This document shows, one piece after another, positions 7,886 to 16,845 of a stretch of DNA of 64,000 nucleotides. Position numbers and translations under genes: made by a program. Position 1 is the stretch's first letter. Every line of letters begins with the position of its first letter. The notes under the pieces are model-generated. The model searched no databases, was not told where the DNA came from, and saw only the letters and a list, made by a program, of their open reading frames with translations. This DNA is from Bhargavaea sp. CC-171006. GTDB taxonomy: Bacteria > Bacillota > Bacilli > Bacillales_A > Planococcaceae. Location of the stretch: the NCBI RefSeq assembly GCF_009761675.1, contig NZ_QUZH01000012.1:119044-183043 (forward strand). Direction: 5' to 3'.

Positions 7886-8767
7886 ATGAAACGGTATATC
7901 GGGGACATCCTGCTTCTCATCACCGCCATCGTCTGGGGAAGCGGGTTTGTCATGACGGCGATTGCGCTCGAGCATCTGACAGCTTATGAGGTGATGGCCG
8001 GGCGGTTCCTCCTGGGAACGCTGATCATCACGGTCCTCTTCTACAAGAAGCTCCGGCTGATCTCAAAGTCCGTACTCTGGAAAGGTGCGGTGCTCGGCAC
8101 GATCCTCTTTGTGGCGTTCGCGCTGCAGACGGTCGGACTTGAATATACGACGCCTTCCAAGAACGCATTCCTGACGGCGGTCAATGTCGTCATCGTGCCG
8201 GTGATCGCCTATCTCGTGTACCGGCGGCGGATAGATCGTCATGAGCTGATGGCATCCGTCATTGCGCTCATCGGGATTGCGCTCCTGTCGCTGCAGGGCT
8301 CATTCACCATCGATATCGGCGACCTGCTCACCCTGCTGTGCGCGGTCGGTTTCGCATTTGATATTTTCTATACGAATCTGTTTGTTAAAAAAGAGGACGC
8401 CCTGGCACTGACCATCGTCCAGTTCGCGACAGCGGCTCTCCTCAGCACGGTGGCTGTCCTTCTCCAGGGAGGCTTCCCGGCAAGTCCGTCCAATGAAGCA
8501 ATCTGGTCGGTCGTCTATCTGGCCGTCTTCTCGACGACGATCGCCTACGTCTGCCAGAACCTCGCATTCCGCTACACGACGCCGACAAAGGCGGCCGTCA
8601 TCCTGTCACTGGAGTCATTCTTCGGCTCTGTGCTTGCCGTCCTGTTCATTAATGACGTCATGACCGGCCGGATGGTGTTCGGAGCGGCACTGATCCTGGT
8701 CGCCGTGCTTGTGGCGGAAATCAAGCCGGCCTTCCGGCTGAAAAGCAGCGTTCGGACAGATCACTGA
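7886..8767 (+). CDS. EamA-family (DMT superfamily) transporter
   Basis: 293 residues of mostly hydrophobic sequence with about ten membrane spans and the two EamA repeats. The first repeat has LLITAIVWGSGFV and ends VGLEYTTPSKNAFLTAV; the second ends NLAFRYTTPTKAAVILSLE, the usual signature. These proteins export small metabolites or amino acids; the substrate cannot be predicted. The open frame starts at 7862, but GGGGAGG lies 7 nt before 7886, which decides the start. The CPBP protease gene follows after 18 bp, so the two may be co-transcribed. Confidence 0.9.
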   Translation: MKRYIGDILLLITAIVWGSGFVMTAIALEHLTAYEVMAGRFLLGTLIITVLFYKKLRLISKSVLWKGAVLGTILFVAFALQTVGLEYTTPSKNAFLTAVNVVIVPVIAYLVYRRRIDRHELMASVIALIGIALLSLQGSFTIDIGDLLTLLCAVGFAFDIFYTNLFVKKEDALALTIVQFATAALLSTVAVLLQGGFPASPSNEAIWSVVYLAVFSTTIAYVCQNLAFRYTTPTKAAVILSLESFFGSVLAVLFINDVMTGRMVFGAALILVAVLVAEIKPAFRLKSSVRTDH

Positions 8768-8785
8768 TGGGAGGCAACCGCGACC

Positions 8786-9451
8786 ATGGACAGCATCCGC
8801 TATGGAGAAAAAACCGACAGCTTCTACAGGACCCTTGGCATCTATTTCATTCTTTTCCTGGCCGCCTGGTCGTTCCGGGAAATCGTCCTTCCTCCGTATT
8901 TGAGCGAACTTCCGGAAACAGCAACAGCATTGGCAAAAGCGGCCCTCAAGATCATGGTCTGGATCGTTCCGGTCTGGCTGTTCATCAAATTCCGCCTGAA
9001 AATCAATCCGGCAGACTTTCTGAAGCTGAACACAAACCTTCGCAGCGGCCTGCTCTGGGGCTTCGGCCTGTCCGCCCTGCTGGGACTCTGGTTCTCCATC
9101 CAGGCGTATGTATTGAACGGCGGAGGTTTCCATTTCAACGTTTCTATCGATCAATTTCTCAACGTCTTTCTCCTTGTCGGCCTCACCGAGGAAATCGTCT
9201 TCCGCGGCCTGTTTCTTCAGGCATTGGCGAAACGGCTCCCCTTCTGGAAAGCGAATGTGGCCACGGCGCTCCTGTTCCTGGTCATCCACTATCCGATCTG
9301 GCTGTACCAGTGCATCTTCTTTAATTCGGGCAGCCATGCGTACGTCCTGTTCGTCGGTCTGGTATTCGGGTGGATTTTCAGGAAAACCGGTTCGCTCTGG
9401 TCCGTCATCATCCTTCACTCGTTCCACAACTTCTTTTTGATCATCATGTAA
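8786..9451 (+). CDS. CPBP-family intramembrane metalloprotease (Abi/CAAX-like)
   Basis: 221 residues, multi-spanning. The catalytic signature is complete: E135-E136 and R140 in VGLTEEIVFRGLFLQAL, a histidine at about 168 (LFLVIHYPIW), and the C-terminal histidine-containing segment SVIILHSFHNF. The family includes CAAX-type prenyl endopeptidases and bacterial proteins linked to bacteriocin self-immunity. SD GGGAGG lies 11 nt before ATG. It follows an EamA transporter and is closed by a strong terminator. The substrate is unknown. Confidence 0.9.
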   Translation: MDSIRYGEKTDSFYRTLGIYFILFLAAWSFREIVLPPYLSELPETATALAKAALKIMVWIVPVWLFIKFRLKINPADFLKLNTNLRSGLLWGFGLSALLGLWFSIQAYVLNGGGFHFNVSIDQFLNVFLLVGLTEEIVFRGLFLQALAKRLPFWKANVATALLFLVIHYPIWLYQCIFFNSGSHAYVLFVGLVFGWIFRKTGSLWSVIILHSFHNFFLIIM

Positions 9452-9486
9452 AAAGCTCAGGGATGCGTCTCCGTCCCTGAGCTTTT
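9451..9486 (+). terminator. Intrinsic terminator after the CPBP protease
   Basis: Stem AAAAGCTCAGGGA / TCCCTGAGCTTTT, symmetric A/T tails, so it can also end the convergent peptidase gene at 9485. Confidence 0.9.
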
Positions 9487-10090
9487 ATGTTTCCACGACC
9501 AGATAGCCGTTGTCGTTCAATCTCGTGACGCTGCATGATTCAATCGTTTCAAACTCACGGATCCGCTCCTCGATCGTCCTCCCCGTTGCGTCCCCGAATA
9601 GGTCCTCCCGGTCATAGTGAGGGAAAACCCGCTTGTCCGTCAGGCCCAGTGCCGAAAAGTCTTCGATACTCCGCGCATTCAGCTGCGGCGTGAAGTGATG
9701 GACGATCCTGATGTCCGGGCCGAGAAGGACCGCCCCTGCACTGACGCCCACGATGACCGCATCCTTCTGCGCAAGTTCCGCCAGAACCCGGTCCGCCCCG
9801 CTTTTCCTCACCTGCTCCAGCAGATGAAACGGATTGCCGCCATTGATATAGATGACGTCTTTCTGTAAAAGATCGTTCGGTGATTCCGATTCGACATCCA
9901 CCCAGTCCACCTTCCGGAAGCCCATTTTCTCAAAATCACTTGCCGCTTTTTTCGCAAAGCGGTTCTGTTCTTTCTGGGGCGAGGCCGTCGTGATGATGGC
10001 GGCTTCCAGGGAGTGGGGGTCCGCATCAAGCAAATCCAAAAACCGCCTCTTGATCTCATCTGTATAGAAGCCATTTGACGTCAGCAGCAA
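9485..10090 (-). CDS. Peptidase E-like protein (peptidase family S51)
   Basis: 201 residues with the class I glutamine-amidotransferase-like fold of aspartyl dipeptidase PepE. The nucleophile elbow GVSAGA places Ser at about 118, and YINGGNPFHLLEQ precedes it, both typical of S51. Likely a cytoplasmic dipeptidase for N-terminal Asp, or a cyanophycinase-like relative. The start appears to be TTG in a run of leucine codons; SD AGGGGGA is about 11 nt upstream. The gene stands alone, converging on the CPBP gene. Confidence 0.85.
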   Translation of the reverse strand: MLLTSNGFYTDEIKRRFLDLLDADPHSLEAAIITTASPQKEQNRFAKKAASDFEKMGFRKVDWVDVESESPNDLLQKDVIYINGGNPFHLLEQVRKSGADRVLAELAQKDAVIVGVSAGAVLLGPDIRIVHHFTPQLNARSIEDFSALGLTDKRVFPHYDREDLFGDATGRTIEERIREFETIESCSVTRLNDNGYLVVET

Positions 10091-10130
10091 CTTCAGCGGA
10101 CTCCCCCTATCCTGTTTGTTTATTTGATAA

Positions 10131-10167
10131 AGCGCCAGAGAACGGACTCATCCGTCTCCTGGCGCTC
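10131..10167 (-). terminator. Hairpin downstream of the papain-like hydrolase gene
   Basis: Stem GAGCGCCAG / CTGGCGCTT with a long loop, 70 bp past the stop of the minus-strand gene at 10237. The T-tract is weak. Confidence 0.55.
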
Positions 10168-10236
10168 ATTCATTACGTTCATGCAACAACCTTGGCAGCC
10201 CATCTACCCTTGATTCAGTATACCGGAATCAGCCCT

Positions 10237-10836
10237 TCACGATGCCGCCCGCCTGAACGGGACACGCGGCAGGCGTGCCCGGATCCCCCGGCGCGGGCTG
10301 ATGGTGACGATATTCCCCGGTGCCACGAAATTGCGGATTGGTCCCTCATACACCGGCTCCAGCTGGCTCGACTGGGTGAAATGACGGGCCTGCGCCCGCC
10401 ACGCCGGCTCGTCTGTAATTTTAACGCCCGCCGACGCCAGCATGGCCACGACGAACTGCGAGCAGAAGTACGCCCGCTTGCGGCAGATTTCCCGGTTCAG
10501 GATCACGCCGATCAGGCCGATGAAGTTATACGTGTAGCGGTCGCGTTCCCGTTCGATCTCCAGAATGCGCTCCCGGATCCGCATGAGCTCGTCCTGCGTC
10601 ACGCGGAACCGGAACACCGCGCATTGCGCGTCTTTCAAAAGCCCTTCTCCCGCCCGCTCCTTTACAAACCCGCCGGAAAACGGATTGCGCTGCCGAACCC
10701 GGCCGAAGCTGTACATTTCCTCGAGCCGCTCATCGAACGCGATGGAGACGTGGTTCAGCGGGCAGCCCGTGTAGCGGCGGATGATCTTTGACAGCACCGT
10801 CCCCGTATCGGTCAGTACGATATAGATCTCCTTCAC
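10237..10836 (-). CDS. Permuted papain-like (NlpC/P60 superfamily, YiiX/YebB-type) hydrolase, putative
   Basis: 199 residues from a GTG at 10836, which has AGGGGG 9 nt upstream; the longer open frame to 10911 lacks a ribosome site. The pattern is that of permuted NlpC/P60 amidases: His at residue 29 (CPLNHVSIAFD) first, then Cys at 125 (RAYFCSQFVVAML). The aromatic/hydrophobic start IYIVLTDTGTVLSKIIRRYTG is also typical. These enzymes cut peptide or acyl-amide bonds, often on wall peptides or lipids. No signal peptide is visible, so the protein is probably cytoplasmic. Substrate unknown. Confidence 0.65.
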   Translation of the reverse strand: MKEIYIVLTDTGTVLSKIIRRYTGCPLNHVSIAFDERLEEMYSFGRVRQRNPFSGGFVKERAGEGLLKDAQCAVFRFRVTQDELMRIRERILEIERERDRYTYNFIGLIGVILNREICRKRAYFCSQFVVAMLASAGVKITDEPAWRAQARHFTQSSQLEPVYEGPIRNFVAPGNIVTISPRRGIRARLPRVPFRRAAS

Positions 10837-11090
10837 GATGGTGTTCCCCCTGTTATCCGGCCCCGGCCCGCTTTGGAATGCCGGCCCGGCCTTGTCATTC
10901 GTTATCTTCATTGTGGACCGGACCCTCCTTTTCCAAAACGGCCTCCGGCGGGAATCCGACTCAGCCTCCAGACCGATTCCGCTCCGGGACCGCCGATCCC
11001 GTTACTACACTATACGTCCGAGCGGTGCCCAACGTTTCAGGCTTAAGCCCCGGTTCAGGAAATTATTTGCAAGCGGAGCGGGGGCGGCGT

Positions 11091-11222
11091 GAGTGTTACG
11101 CAAACGGGCGCATTCTCTGAATGTCTCGATACTGCGCCTGAATGTCGCAATACCTCCTATGAATGTCTCGATACCCTAACTGAATGTCTCGATTCTCCAC
11201 CTGAGTGTCCCGATTCCACGCC
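11091..11222. repeat. 21-bp phased tandem array A
   Basis: Five back-to-back units of exactly 21 bp start at 11118, 11139, 11160, 11181 and 11202. The core is TGAATGTCTCGAT and the last 8 bp are different in each unit. A preceding unit at 11091 has another core (GAGTGTTACGCAA) that recurs near array D. The stretch 10837-11355 otherwise holds no supported gene. Confidence 0.85.
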
Positions 11223-11355
11223 CGCTGCTTTCTCCTTTCACCATACGCTCAAAATATGAATCTTCCCTTCATAAAATCATGAAGATTCTATTAAGATGAA
11301 ACGTTCCGGTCCGCCGAAGCGTACAACAGGTATCATGAAAATGGAGGGATTCATC

Positions 11356-11673
11356 ATGCTGGTGACGACAACGAATTCTCTGGAAGGCAAGAAAATCGAG
11401 ACGTATCACGGTATTGTGGTCGGAGAGGCGATCATGGGGGCGAATATTGTCCGGGATATTTTCGCATCGGTGACGGATGTGATCGGCGGCCGCAGCTCGG
11501 CGTATGAGAACAAGCTGGCGGAAGGCCGCGAGATTGCCCTGCAGGAGATGCAGGACCGGGCGAAACGCCTCGGCGCGAATGCCGTGATCGGCGTCGACCT
11601 CGACTTTGAAACACTTCGTGAAGGCATGATGATGTGTATCGCGACGGGCACAGCCGTCACGTACAGGGACTGA
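11356..11673 (+). CDS. YbjQ family protein (UPF0145)
   Basis: 105 residues. The sequence from [20 protein letters not shown] through [20 protein letters not shown], with GGRSSAYE and the closing [18 protein letters not shown], is diagnostic of UPF0145/YbjQ, a pentameric cytoplasmic protein called heavy-metal-binding by structural analogy but without proven function. Start ATG at 11356 has GGAGG 8 nt upstream; in-frame upstream ATGs lack this. The next gene's ATG overlaps the stop codon by one base, suggesting translational coupling. Confidence 0.92.
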   Translation: MLVTTTNSLEGKKIETYHGIVVGEAIMGANIVRDIFASVTDVIGGRSSAYENKLAEGREIALQEMQDRAKRLGANAVIGVDLDFETLREGMMMCIATGTAVTYRD

Positions 11674-12587
11674 TGGCGGACAAAACCATCCCGCTCCAGC
11701 CGGTCTACTCTATCACAGAGGAGGTGACCGGTTTTATTCCTGTCAGCGTTGCCATCGGTGCTCAAGGCGAGTTCTGTGTGCTGCTGACTGAGCATGTCCC
11801 TGACTATATTGACGGCATGTTCCCGCCGACGGTCACGGAAGAATCGCGGACCTATCGGGGAATCGTCATCCGGGACGGGAGTAAGCAGATTCACGATTTT
11901 CCCGGCGAGAAATGGAATTACCATTTTTTTGAGCCGATCGATGACGGGGAGAATCTGCTTCTCTGTTCTGCGCGCTCCCATAATTACGGGAATGGTAAGA
12001 TCGAGAGGAATGCCCGAGTCTGTTCAACGGAAGGAAAAACCCTCCGCACATTTTGTCTCGGAGACGGCATCGAGCATCTGTCAGTCACGCCCGACAATCA
12101 CATCTGGTGCGGCTACTTCGATGAGGGAGTATCCGGAAACTTTGGATGGGACGATCCGCTGGGCAAATCCGGCCTTGTAAAATGGAAAGCGGATGGCCGG
12201 ATCGCTTGGGAATATAAAGAAACCGGCAACCGGGTCATCGATGATTGCTATGCAATGACGGTCACCGGGAATGAAGCAGTCTTTCATTACTATACGGACT
12301 TTGACGTTGGGTTCACACAGGACGTAGAGACCGCTTTCTACGCAACCGATATAGACGGTGCCTATGCCATGGCCGTATCGAAAGATGGCAGCCATATATT
12401 ATTCAGTGAAGACAAGCACTTCTTCTTCACTGAGAGAAAAGGCAGCCGCTATGTCCGTCGTGGCCGTCTGGAGTTCCGGAAACCAAACGGAAAGAAACTC
12501 TCGCCGCGGATGATCTCCACCCGTGGCCCCAGGCTGCTTATGATGGACGGCCCGGATCTTTATCTGTATGACATTAGCGCAACGTGA
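11673..12587 (+). CDS. Hypothetical beta-propeller-like protein
   Basis: 304 residues. I do not recognise a named family. The sequence has repeated short beta-strand-like blades (for example GDGIEHLSVTPDNHIWCGYF, SGLVKWKADGRIAWEY, AMAVSKDGSHILFSEDKHFF), which suggests a WD- or NHL-like propeller without enzymatic motifs. No signal peptide or membrane segment. The ATG overlaps the UPF0145 stop (TGATG), so the two are likely co-translated. An in-frame ATG at 11634 exists but lies within the previous gene and has no ribosome site. Confidence 0.6.
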   Translation: MADKTIPLQPVYSITEEVTGFIPVSVAIGAQGEFCVLLTEHVPDYIDGMFPPTVTEESRTYRGIVIRDGSKQIHDFPGEKWNYHFFEPIDDGENLLLCSARSHNYGNGKIERNARVCSTEGKTLRTFCLGDGIEHLSVTPDNHIWCGYFDEGVSGNFGWDDPLGKSGLVKWKADGRIAWEYKETGNRVIDDCYAMTVTGNEAVFHYYTDFDVGFTQDVETAFYATDIDGAYAMAVSKDGSHILFSEDKHFFFTERKGSRYVRRGRLEFRKPNGKKLSPRMISTRGPRLLMMDGPDLYLYDISAT

Positions 12588-12617
12588 ACCCATCAAGCCC
12601 AGAAATCAGGAGATCAT

Positions 12618-13010
12618 ATGTTCAATAACATCAAGGCTTGGGCAAGGAATTTAAAACGGCAGATTTTTGTGCTGTACTTTGCCTATAAAGACAAACGAGT
12701 CCCAATACACGCAAAGATTTTCACTGCCTGTGTGGTGGCGTACGCATTCAGCCCGATCGATTTAATACCGGATTTCATTCCGATCATCGGCTATCTGGAC
12801 GATATCATCCTCGTTCCTCTTGGCGTGATGTTCGCGCTGAAGATGATTCCGAAAGAGGTCATCACTGATTGCGAAGTGAAAGCGGAAGAACTGATGAAAG
12901 CCGGAAAACCGAAGAACTGGCTGGCCGGACTCGTCATTTTATTGGTCTGGATCGTGATTGCCGCATGGGCGGCCAAAGTGGTTTATCAACTTTTCAGCCA
13001 GTCAAACTGA
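12618..13010 (+). CDS. YkvA-family membrane protein (DUF1232)
   Basis: 130 residues. The motif FSPIDLIPDFIPIIGYLDD at about residues 43-61 is the DUF1232 hallmark, and a C-terminal hydrophobic helix (LAGLVILLVWIVIAAWAAKVV) anchors it. SD AGGAG is 5 nt before ATG. It sits between a propeller-like gene and an O-methyltransferase with short gaps, so all four plus-strand genes 11356-13657 may form one operon. Function of the family is unknown. Confidence 0.88.
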   Translation: MFNNIKAWARNLKRQIFVLYFAYKDKRVPIHAKIFTACVVAYAFSPIDLIPDFIPIIGYLDDIILVPLGVMFALKMIPKEVITDCEVKAEELMKAGKPKNWLAGLVILLVWIVIAAWAAKVVYQLFSQSN

Positions 13011-13021
13011 AGGAGAGAGCC

Positions 13022-13657
13022 ATGAAAAAGACGAATGAGTATATCGAATCTGTTTTTACCTCTTCCGATCCGCTGCTTGATGAAGTCCTCACCTCTATCA
13101 GGGATAACGGCATGCAGCAGATCTCCGTCCCGCCCGCCTCGGGGAAACTTCTGACGATGCTCGCTTCGATCTCGGGTGCGAAACGCATCCTTGAAATCGG
13201 CGCACTCGGCGGCTATAGCGGCATCTGCCTGGCCAGGGGTATGGCCGGCGGCGGCACGCTCACCTCACTCGAACTGGTCGACGACTATGCCAACCTTGCC
13301 AAAAGCAACCTCACCAAAGCCGGTTTCGGCGACCGGGTCACCTACATGATAGGCCCTGCTCTCGACAGCCTCGAAAAGCTGGCCGATCGCGGCGAGACAT
13401 TCGACTTTTTCTTTGTCGACGCCGACAAGGAAAACTACGAGAACTATCTCGAAGCCTGCATCCGGATCGCCGAAAAGGGCGCATTGATCGTCTGCGACAA
13501 CGTCCTGGCTCGCGGCACCGTGTCGGACGAATCCAAAGCACCTACGCAAAACACCGGGATCATGAAAGCTTTCAACGAAACGGTTTCGAACCATCCAAAG
13601 CTAGAGTCACTGCTGATTCCGGTCGGGGATGGGCTGACGGTTTCCCAGGTGAAATAA
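13022..13657 (+). CDS. SAM-dependent O-methyltransferase (class I, COMT/YrrM-like)
   Basis: 211 residues. The SAM-binding motif is EIGALGGYSGICLARG (residues about 58-73), the acidic motif II is SLELVDDYANLAKSNL, and the DxD-type metal site is FFVDADKENYENYLEA, as in cation-dependent O-methyltransferases of the CCoAOMT/YrrM group, which methylate hydroxyls of catechol-like small molecules or tRNA hydroxyuridine. SD AAGGAGAG lies before ATG 13022; the longer frame is an overlap with the previous gene. Substrate not predictable. Confidence 0.9.
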   Translation: MKKTNEYIESVFTSSDPLLDEVLTSIRDNGMQQISVPPASGKLLTMLASISGAKRILEIGALGGYSGICLARGMAGGGTLTSLELVDDYANLAKSNLTKAGFGDRVTYMIGPALDSLEKLADRGETFDFFFVDADKENYENYLEACIRIAEKGALIVCDNVLARGTVSDESKAPTQNTGIMKAFNETVSNHPKLESLLIPVGDGLTVSQVK

Positions 13658-13666
13658 CCTTAAAAC

Positions 13667-13700
13667 AAGACTCCCCTCCGTTCCGGGAGAGGAGTCTTTC
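13667..13700. terminator. Bidirectional terminator
   Basis: Stem AAGACTCCcCTCC / GGGAGaGGAGTCTT between the convergent methyltransferase and choice-of-anchor-I genes. Confidence 0.85.
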
Positions 13701-13705
13701 TGCAT

Positions 13706-15343
13706 TTAATTCTTCTTTCCTTTGGGCGAGTCGAACTCGTACACCGCGACAGTTCCCGACACTTCATGGGTCGCTGCAAGCAGCGGCTTTCCGGTCGGGC
13801 TGGCATCTCCCGGGATGAATTGAAGACCTTCCGGAGAAACGTCTCCCTCCACGTCTTCACTGAAGTCACGGCTCGTGATGAACGTGACGAACTTCGGCTT
13901 TTCCGGGCGGCTCAGGTCATACGCCATAATGCCGCTCGTGCGCTCGAGGGCGATGAAGGCATAAGTCGTGCCGTTGATGTCGCCGGTCACCACGGTTTCC
14001 GGTTCCGGCCCTTTTGAAGAGCTGCGGCCGTCATACGTGATTTCGTCATTAGTCGTATTGAAGTATTCCGGAAGAGCCTTGGCGGTGATTTTCTCAAATT
14101 CATTGCCGCTGTCATAGACGAGTTCCATCGTCTCGGCGTCAAAGATGGAGAAGCTGCGTCCGCCGTATGTATAGAGCGCCTCATAGTCACCGTCTTCATT
14201 TAATCCGTTCTCAAGGGTGATCTTCGTGTCCGCCAGTGCATCCAGCAGCCCCTTGTCCGTCAGGCGGTCCAGCTTTTTCTGGTTATAGCCTTCGTAGTGC
14301 TCGGCGTTGAGTTTGATTTTGTCAGCTATTTCGCCGATCTCGGCTTCTTCAGAATACGCATCATAGTCTCTCGCGTCGCCTTCATTCGGCGTCACGATGT
14401 AGGTCTTGCCCCCGGTAGAGAATGTATCGATGGCATCGGGCATATAGAGGGCGAGGAGCGGCAGCCGCTCCAGCTTCGTCTCGCCGTTTTCTTTTCCGTC
14501 AAGCTCGTTGCCAGGGAGCGAGTGGTCCTTCACGCCAAGCCCTTTGACATCGATGATCCTGTCAGATTCCAGGTCGACTGTTGCGATGGCGTTGTTTTCC
14601 TGGAGTGTCACGAACGCCTTCTTGCTGTCTTCCGACACCGTAATGTATTCCGGCTCCAGCTGCTGAAGGACGGTCCCCTTCGAACCGACCCGGACGTTTT
14701 CATCCAGCGGCACGCCTTCGAACGTCAGTGTCTTTGCGGAGAGCGTGTCCAAGTCAACGACCGAGATGCTGCCTTCCGGGTCAACCGAATAGTCATCAGC
14801 CGGCTCACCTTCGTTGGCGGCCAGCAGTTTCTTGCCATCCGGCGTGAACGTCACCATGTCCGGCAGCGCACCAACCTCGATTTTTCCGACGAACTTTCCG
14901 TCCTTCGTCAGCAGAACGACGTAGCCAGGATCGGTCTTCGGATCGCTGACAACCGACAGCGCGACCAGGTCACGCTCAGGATGGGCCGCCACGCTCGTGA
15001 TGTCGTCCACATCCCGGATATCGAACTCGGCAAGATGGATACGGTCCAGCCGCTTCATCATGCTGAATTCACCGGAATCCAGCCTTTCGAATGACAGCAC
15101 ATCGATCGCCGACTCCGCTCCGTTTGTCACAAACGCGCGCTTTAGCTTCTCATCATAGGCAAGGATCTCCGTCCCGCCTTCCCCCGAGCCGCTGTCATAC
15201 TGTCCGATCTGAGACACGTTCATATGACCGCCCTGGTACTGGAAAAATGCCGGCTCCTCCCCGAGCACCTTATAGCTTTGTCCGCCTGCAATCAGCAGCC
15301 CGGCAGCTGCCACACCCGTCCATACAATATTCCTGAACTTCAC
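13706..15343 (-). CDS. Choice-of-anchor I family secreted protein (beta-propeller), PhoP-boxed
   Basis: 545 residues from the GTG at 15343, which has GGAGGG 7 nt upstream. An N-terminal signal or anchor helix (residues 3-22, VWTGVAAAGLLIAGG) is followed by repeated propeller blades (DDITSVAAHPERDLVALSVV, PDMVTFTPDGKKLLAANEGE, EYITVSEDSKKAFVTLQENN, ETVVTGDINGTTYAFIALE), the pattern of choice-of-anchor-I proteins often annotated as alkaline-phosphatase-like. No catalytic site is obvious. A three-hexamer PhoP box lies 50-77 bp upstream, which ties it to phosphate starvation. Its role may be extracellular phosphoester metabolism (inference from regulation only). Confidence 0.82.
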   Translation of the reverse strand: MKFRNIVWTGVAAAGLLIAGGQSYKVLGEEPAFFQYQGGHMNVSQIGQYDSGSGEGGTEILAYDEKLKRAFVTNGAESAIDVLSFERLDSGEFSMMKRLDRIHLAEFDIRDVDDITSVAAHPERDLVALSVVSDPKTDPGYVVLLTKDGKFVGKIEVGALPDMVTFTPDGKKLLAANEGEPADDYSVDPEGSISVVDLDTLSAKTLTFEGVPLDENVRVGSKGTVLQQLEPEYITVSEDSKKAFVTLQENNAIATVDLESDRIIDVKGLGVKDHSLPGNELDGKENGETKLERLPLLALYMPDAIDTFSTGGKTYIVTPNEGDARDYDAYSEEAEIGEIADKIKLNAEHYEGYNQKKLDRLTDKGLLDALADTKITLENGLNEDGDYEALYTYGGRSFSIFDAETMELVYDSGNEFEKITAKALPEYFNTTNDEITYDGRSSSKGPEPETVVTGDINGTTYAFIALERTSGIMAYDLSRPEKPKFVTFITSRDFSEDVEGDVSPEGLQFIPGDASPTGKPLLAATHEVSGTVAVYEFDSPKGKKN

Positions 15344-15392
15344 TCCGGTTCCCTCCACTCAAATACATTCAACTGAGAGCTTAACAATCGAA

Positions 15393-15420
15393 TGTTGAGA
15401 GATTGTTGAGGGCTTGTTAA
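15393..15420 (-). promoter_or_regulatory. Putative PhoP box (three hexamers, 11-bp phase)
   Basis: Read on minus: TTAACA, TCAACA and TCAACA, each separated by 5 bp (15415, 15404 and 15393 on plus). This is the Bacillus PhoP consensus TT(A/C/T)ACA at 11-bp spacing. It lies upstream of the choice-of-anchor-I gene. Confidence 0.75.
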
Positions 15421-15438
15421 AGATCCATCCCGGAAGAA

Positions 15439-15469
15439 AATCCCTCCGCGGCAGTTGCGCGAAGGGATT
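15439..15469 (-). terminator. Terminator of the cupin/NMO/nucleotidyltransferase operon
   Basis: Stem AATCCCTTCGCG / CGCGGAGGGATT on minus followed by TTC-rich sequence, directly after the cupin stop at 15473. Confidence 0.7.
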
Positions 15470-15472
15470 GAT

Positions 15473-15829
15473 TCAGTGTGTTTCCAGTAGGATGTCATCC
15501 TCTGTAAGGTCCTCCCCCTCGATGACAAGGGCGGTCATCCCCTTTTCCGAGCGGGTCTCGTGCCACTCGCCTTTGTCCCAGAAGACGGCCGACCCTTCCC
15601 GGACAGGGACGTGCCGCTTTTCTTCATTGCAGACGGTCCCGCTGCCAGCGAGCACGACCAGCAGCTGCGGCACAGCGGCCTGATGATACCCGATGACACC
15701 GTTTTTCCCGAGTGTCATCAGCGCGGTTTGGTAGCGGCCCCCGGAGCGGACAAACGGCTGGATGGTGAAATTGGATCCGCCGTTCGTAATCGGCTTCGCT
15801 GTACCCACATCGAATCGATAGAACTTCAT
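15473..15829 (-). CDS. Cupin-domain protein
   Basis: 118 residues from ATG 15829, which overlaps the upstream stop by 4 bp (ATGA). The core has GVIGYHQAAVPQLLVVLAGSG and VFWDKGEWHETRSE, corresponding to the two cupin motifs with possible metal-binding histidines. Such single-cupin proteins are small sugar, oxalate or amino-acid binding or converting enzymes; no specific function can be assigned. Last gene of a three-gene minus-strand operon with overlapping start/stop junctions. Confidence 0.8.
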   Translation of the reverse strand: MKFYRFDVGTAKPITNGGSNFTIQPFVRSGGRYQTALMTLGKNGVIGYHQAAVPQLLVVLAGSGTVCNEEKRHVPVREGSAVFWDKGEWHETRSEKGMTALVIEGEDLTEDDILLETH

Positions 15830-16845
15830 TTCTCTTCTCCGATCAGCCTTTTGACAATCTCGGACACCTTCCCGCGCCTGGCTTTCCATCCGCTCTCCCC
15901 CGACCAGAGCGACAAGAGACCCGTCTTGCCCTGTTTGCCGGCGGCCGAGCGGATCGGTTTCGTCAGGTCATTCTGGATGGGGTACGGCGCGATCGCGGCT
16001 TCTGCCATTTCCTCGATAAAACGGTTGTTGAGCCCTCGGGCATTCTTGCCGCTGAATGCCTTGGTGATCACCGTCTCCCCCTCGGAGGATTTCAGGATCG
16101 CTTCCTTATGTAAGTCGTTCGCGCCACTTTCCTCCGTGACAAGGAGCGCAGTCCCGACCTGGACAGCGGAAGCACCGGCATCCAGCGCTGCGCGGACCGT
16201 TTCCGCGTCATGGATGCCGCCGGCTGCGATGACCGGCACCGTCAGTTTGGCCTCGCCGAGCAGTTCGCGCAGCGCCAGGAACCGGTCGTCATCCAGAAAT
16301 GCGCCCCGGTGTCCCCCCGCTTCCTTCCCCTGCAGCACGACCGCGTCCATCCCGCTCCGCTCCGCTTCCATTGCTTCTTCCGGTGTCGTCGCCGTACCGA
16401 TCAGTAAGGCTCCTGCGTCCTTCAGCTTCCGGACCGTCTCCTCATCGGGTAGCCCGAACGTGAATGACACCACCTCCACGCCTTCGTCGATCAAGACGGC
16501 CACCTGACGGGAAAACTCACTCTCGCTCAGAGCCGGTGTTTCCCCCGGCAGTCCGAGTTCCTCCCGGTAAGGTTCCAATGCCCGGTGCGCTTCTCCAATC
16601 ACCCTCTCGTCCCGCTCCGGCCGTTCCGGCACGAACAGGTTCACATTGAACGGCTTAGCGGAGAGATCCCGGATCTCCCGGATTGCTGCCCGCGTATCCT
16701 CCGCCGTCATATAACCCGCCCCTAGCGAACCGAGAATCCCTGCTTCCAGGCACGCCGCGACAAACCCCGGCGTAGTAGAACCGGCCATCGGCGCCTGGAT
16801 GATCGGATAGTCCATCTCGAGTGCTTTCCACCAGTTTGTGTTCAT
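15826..16845 (-). CDS. Nitronate monooxygenase (NPD/YrpB-type flavoprotein)
   Basis: 339 residues. The TIM-barrel FMN protein signature is complete: YPIIQAPMAGSTTPGFVAAC at the N-terminus, KPFNVNLFVPE near 85, VVLQGKEAGGHRGAF near 170 (catalytic His), VPVIAAGGIHDAETVRAALD near 220 and ASAVQVGTALLVTEES for phosphate binding. It oxidises alkyl nitronates such as propionate 3-nitronate. SD AAAGGAG precedes the ATG. It overlaps both neighbours by 4 bp, so it is translated with the nucleotidyltransferase and cupin genes. Confidence 0.92.
   Translation of the reverse strand: MNTNWWKALEMDYPIIQAPMAGSTTPGFVAACLEAGILGSLGAGYMTAEDTRAAIREIRDLSAKPFNVNLFVPERPERDERVIGEAHRALEPYREELGLPGETPALSESEFSRQVAVLIDEGVEVVSFTFGLPDEETVRKLKDAGALLIGTATTPEEAMEAERSGMDAVVLQGKEAGGHRGAFLDDDRFLALRELLGEAKLTVPVIAAGGIHDAETVRAALDAGASAVQVGTALLVTEESGANDLHKEAILKSSEGETVITKAFSGKNARGLNNRFIEEMAEAAIAPYPIQNDLTKPIRSAAGKQGKTGLLSLWSGESGWKARRGKVSEIVKRLIGEEK

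Noticed and set aside
11118..11222. CRISPR array
   Set aside because: Repeats are only 10-13 bp with 8-11 bp between them, period 21 bp, and no cas genes are present. CRISPR repeats are longer and spacers about 30 bp or more.
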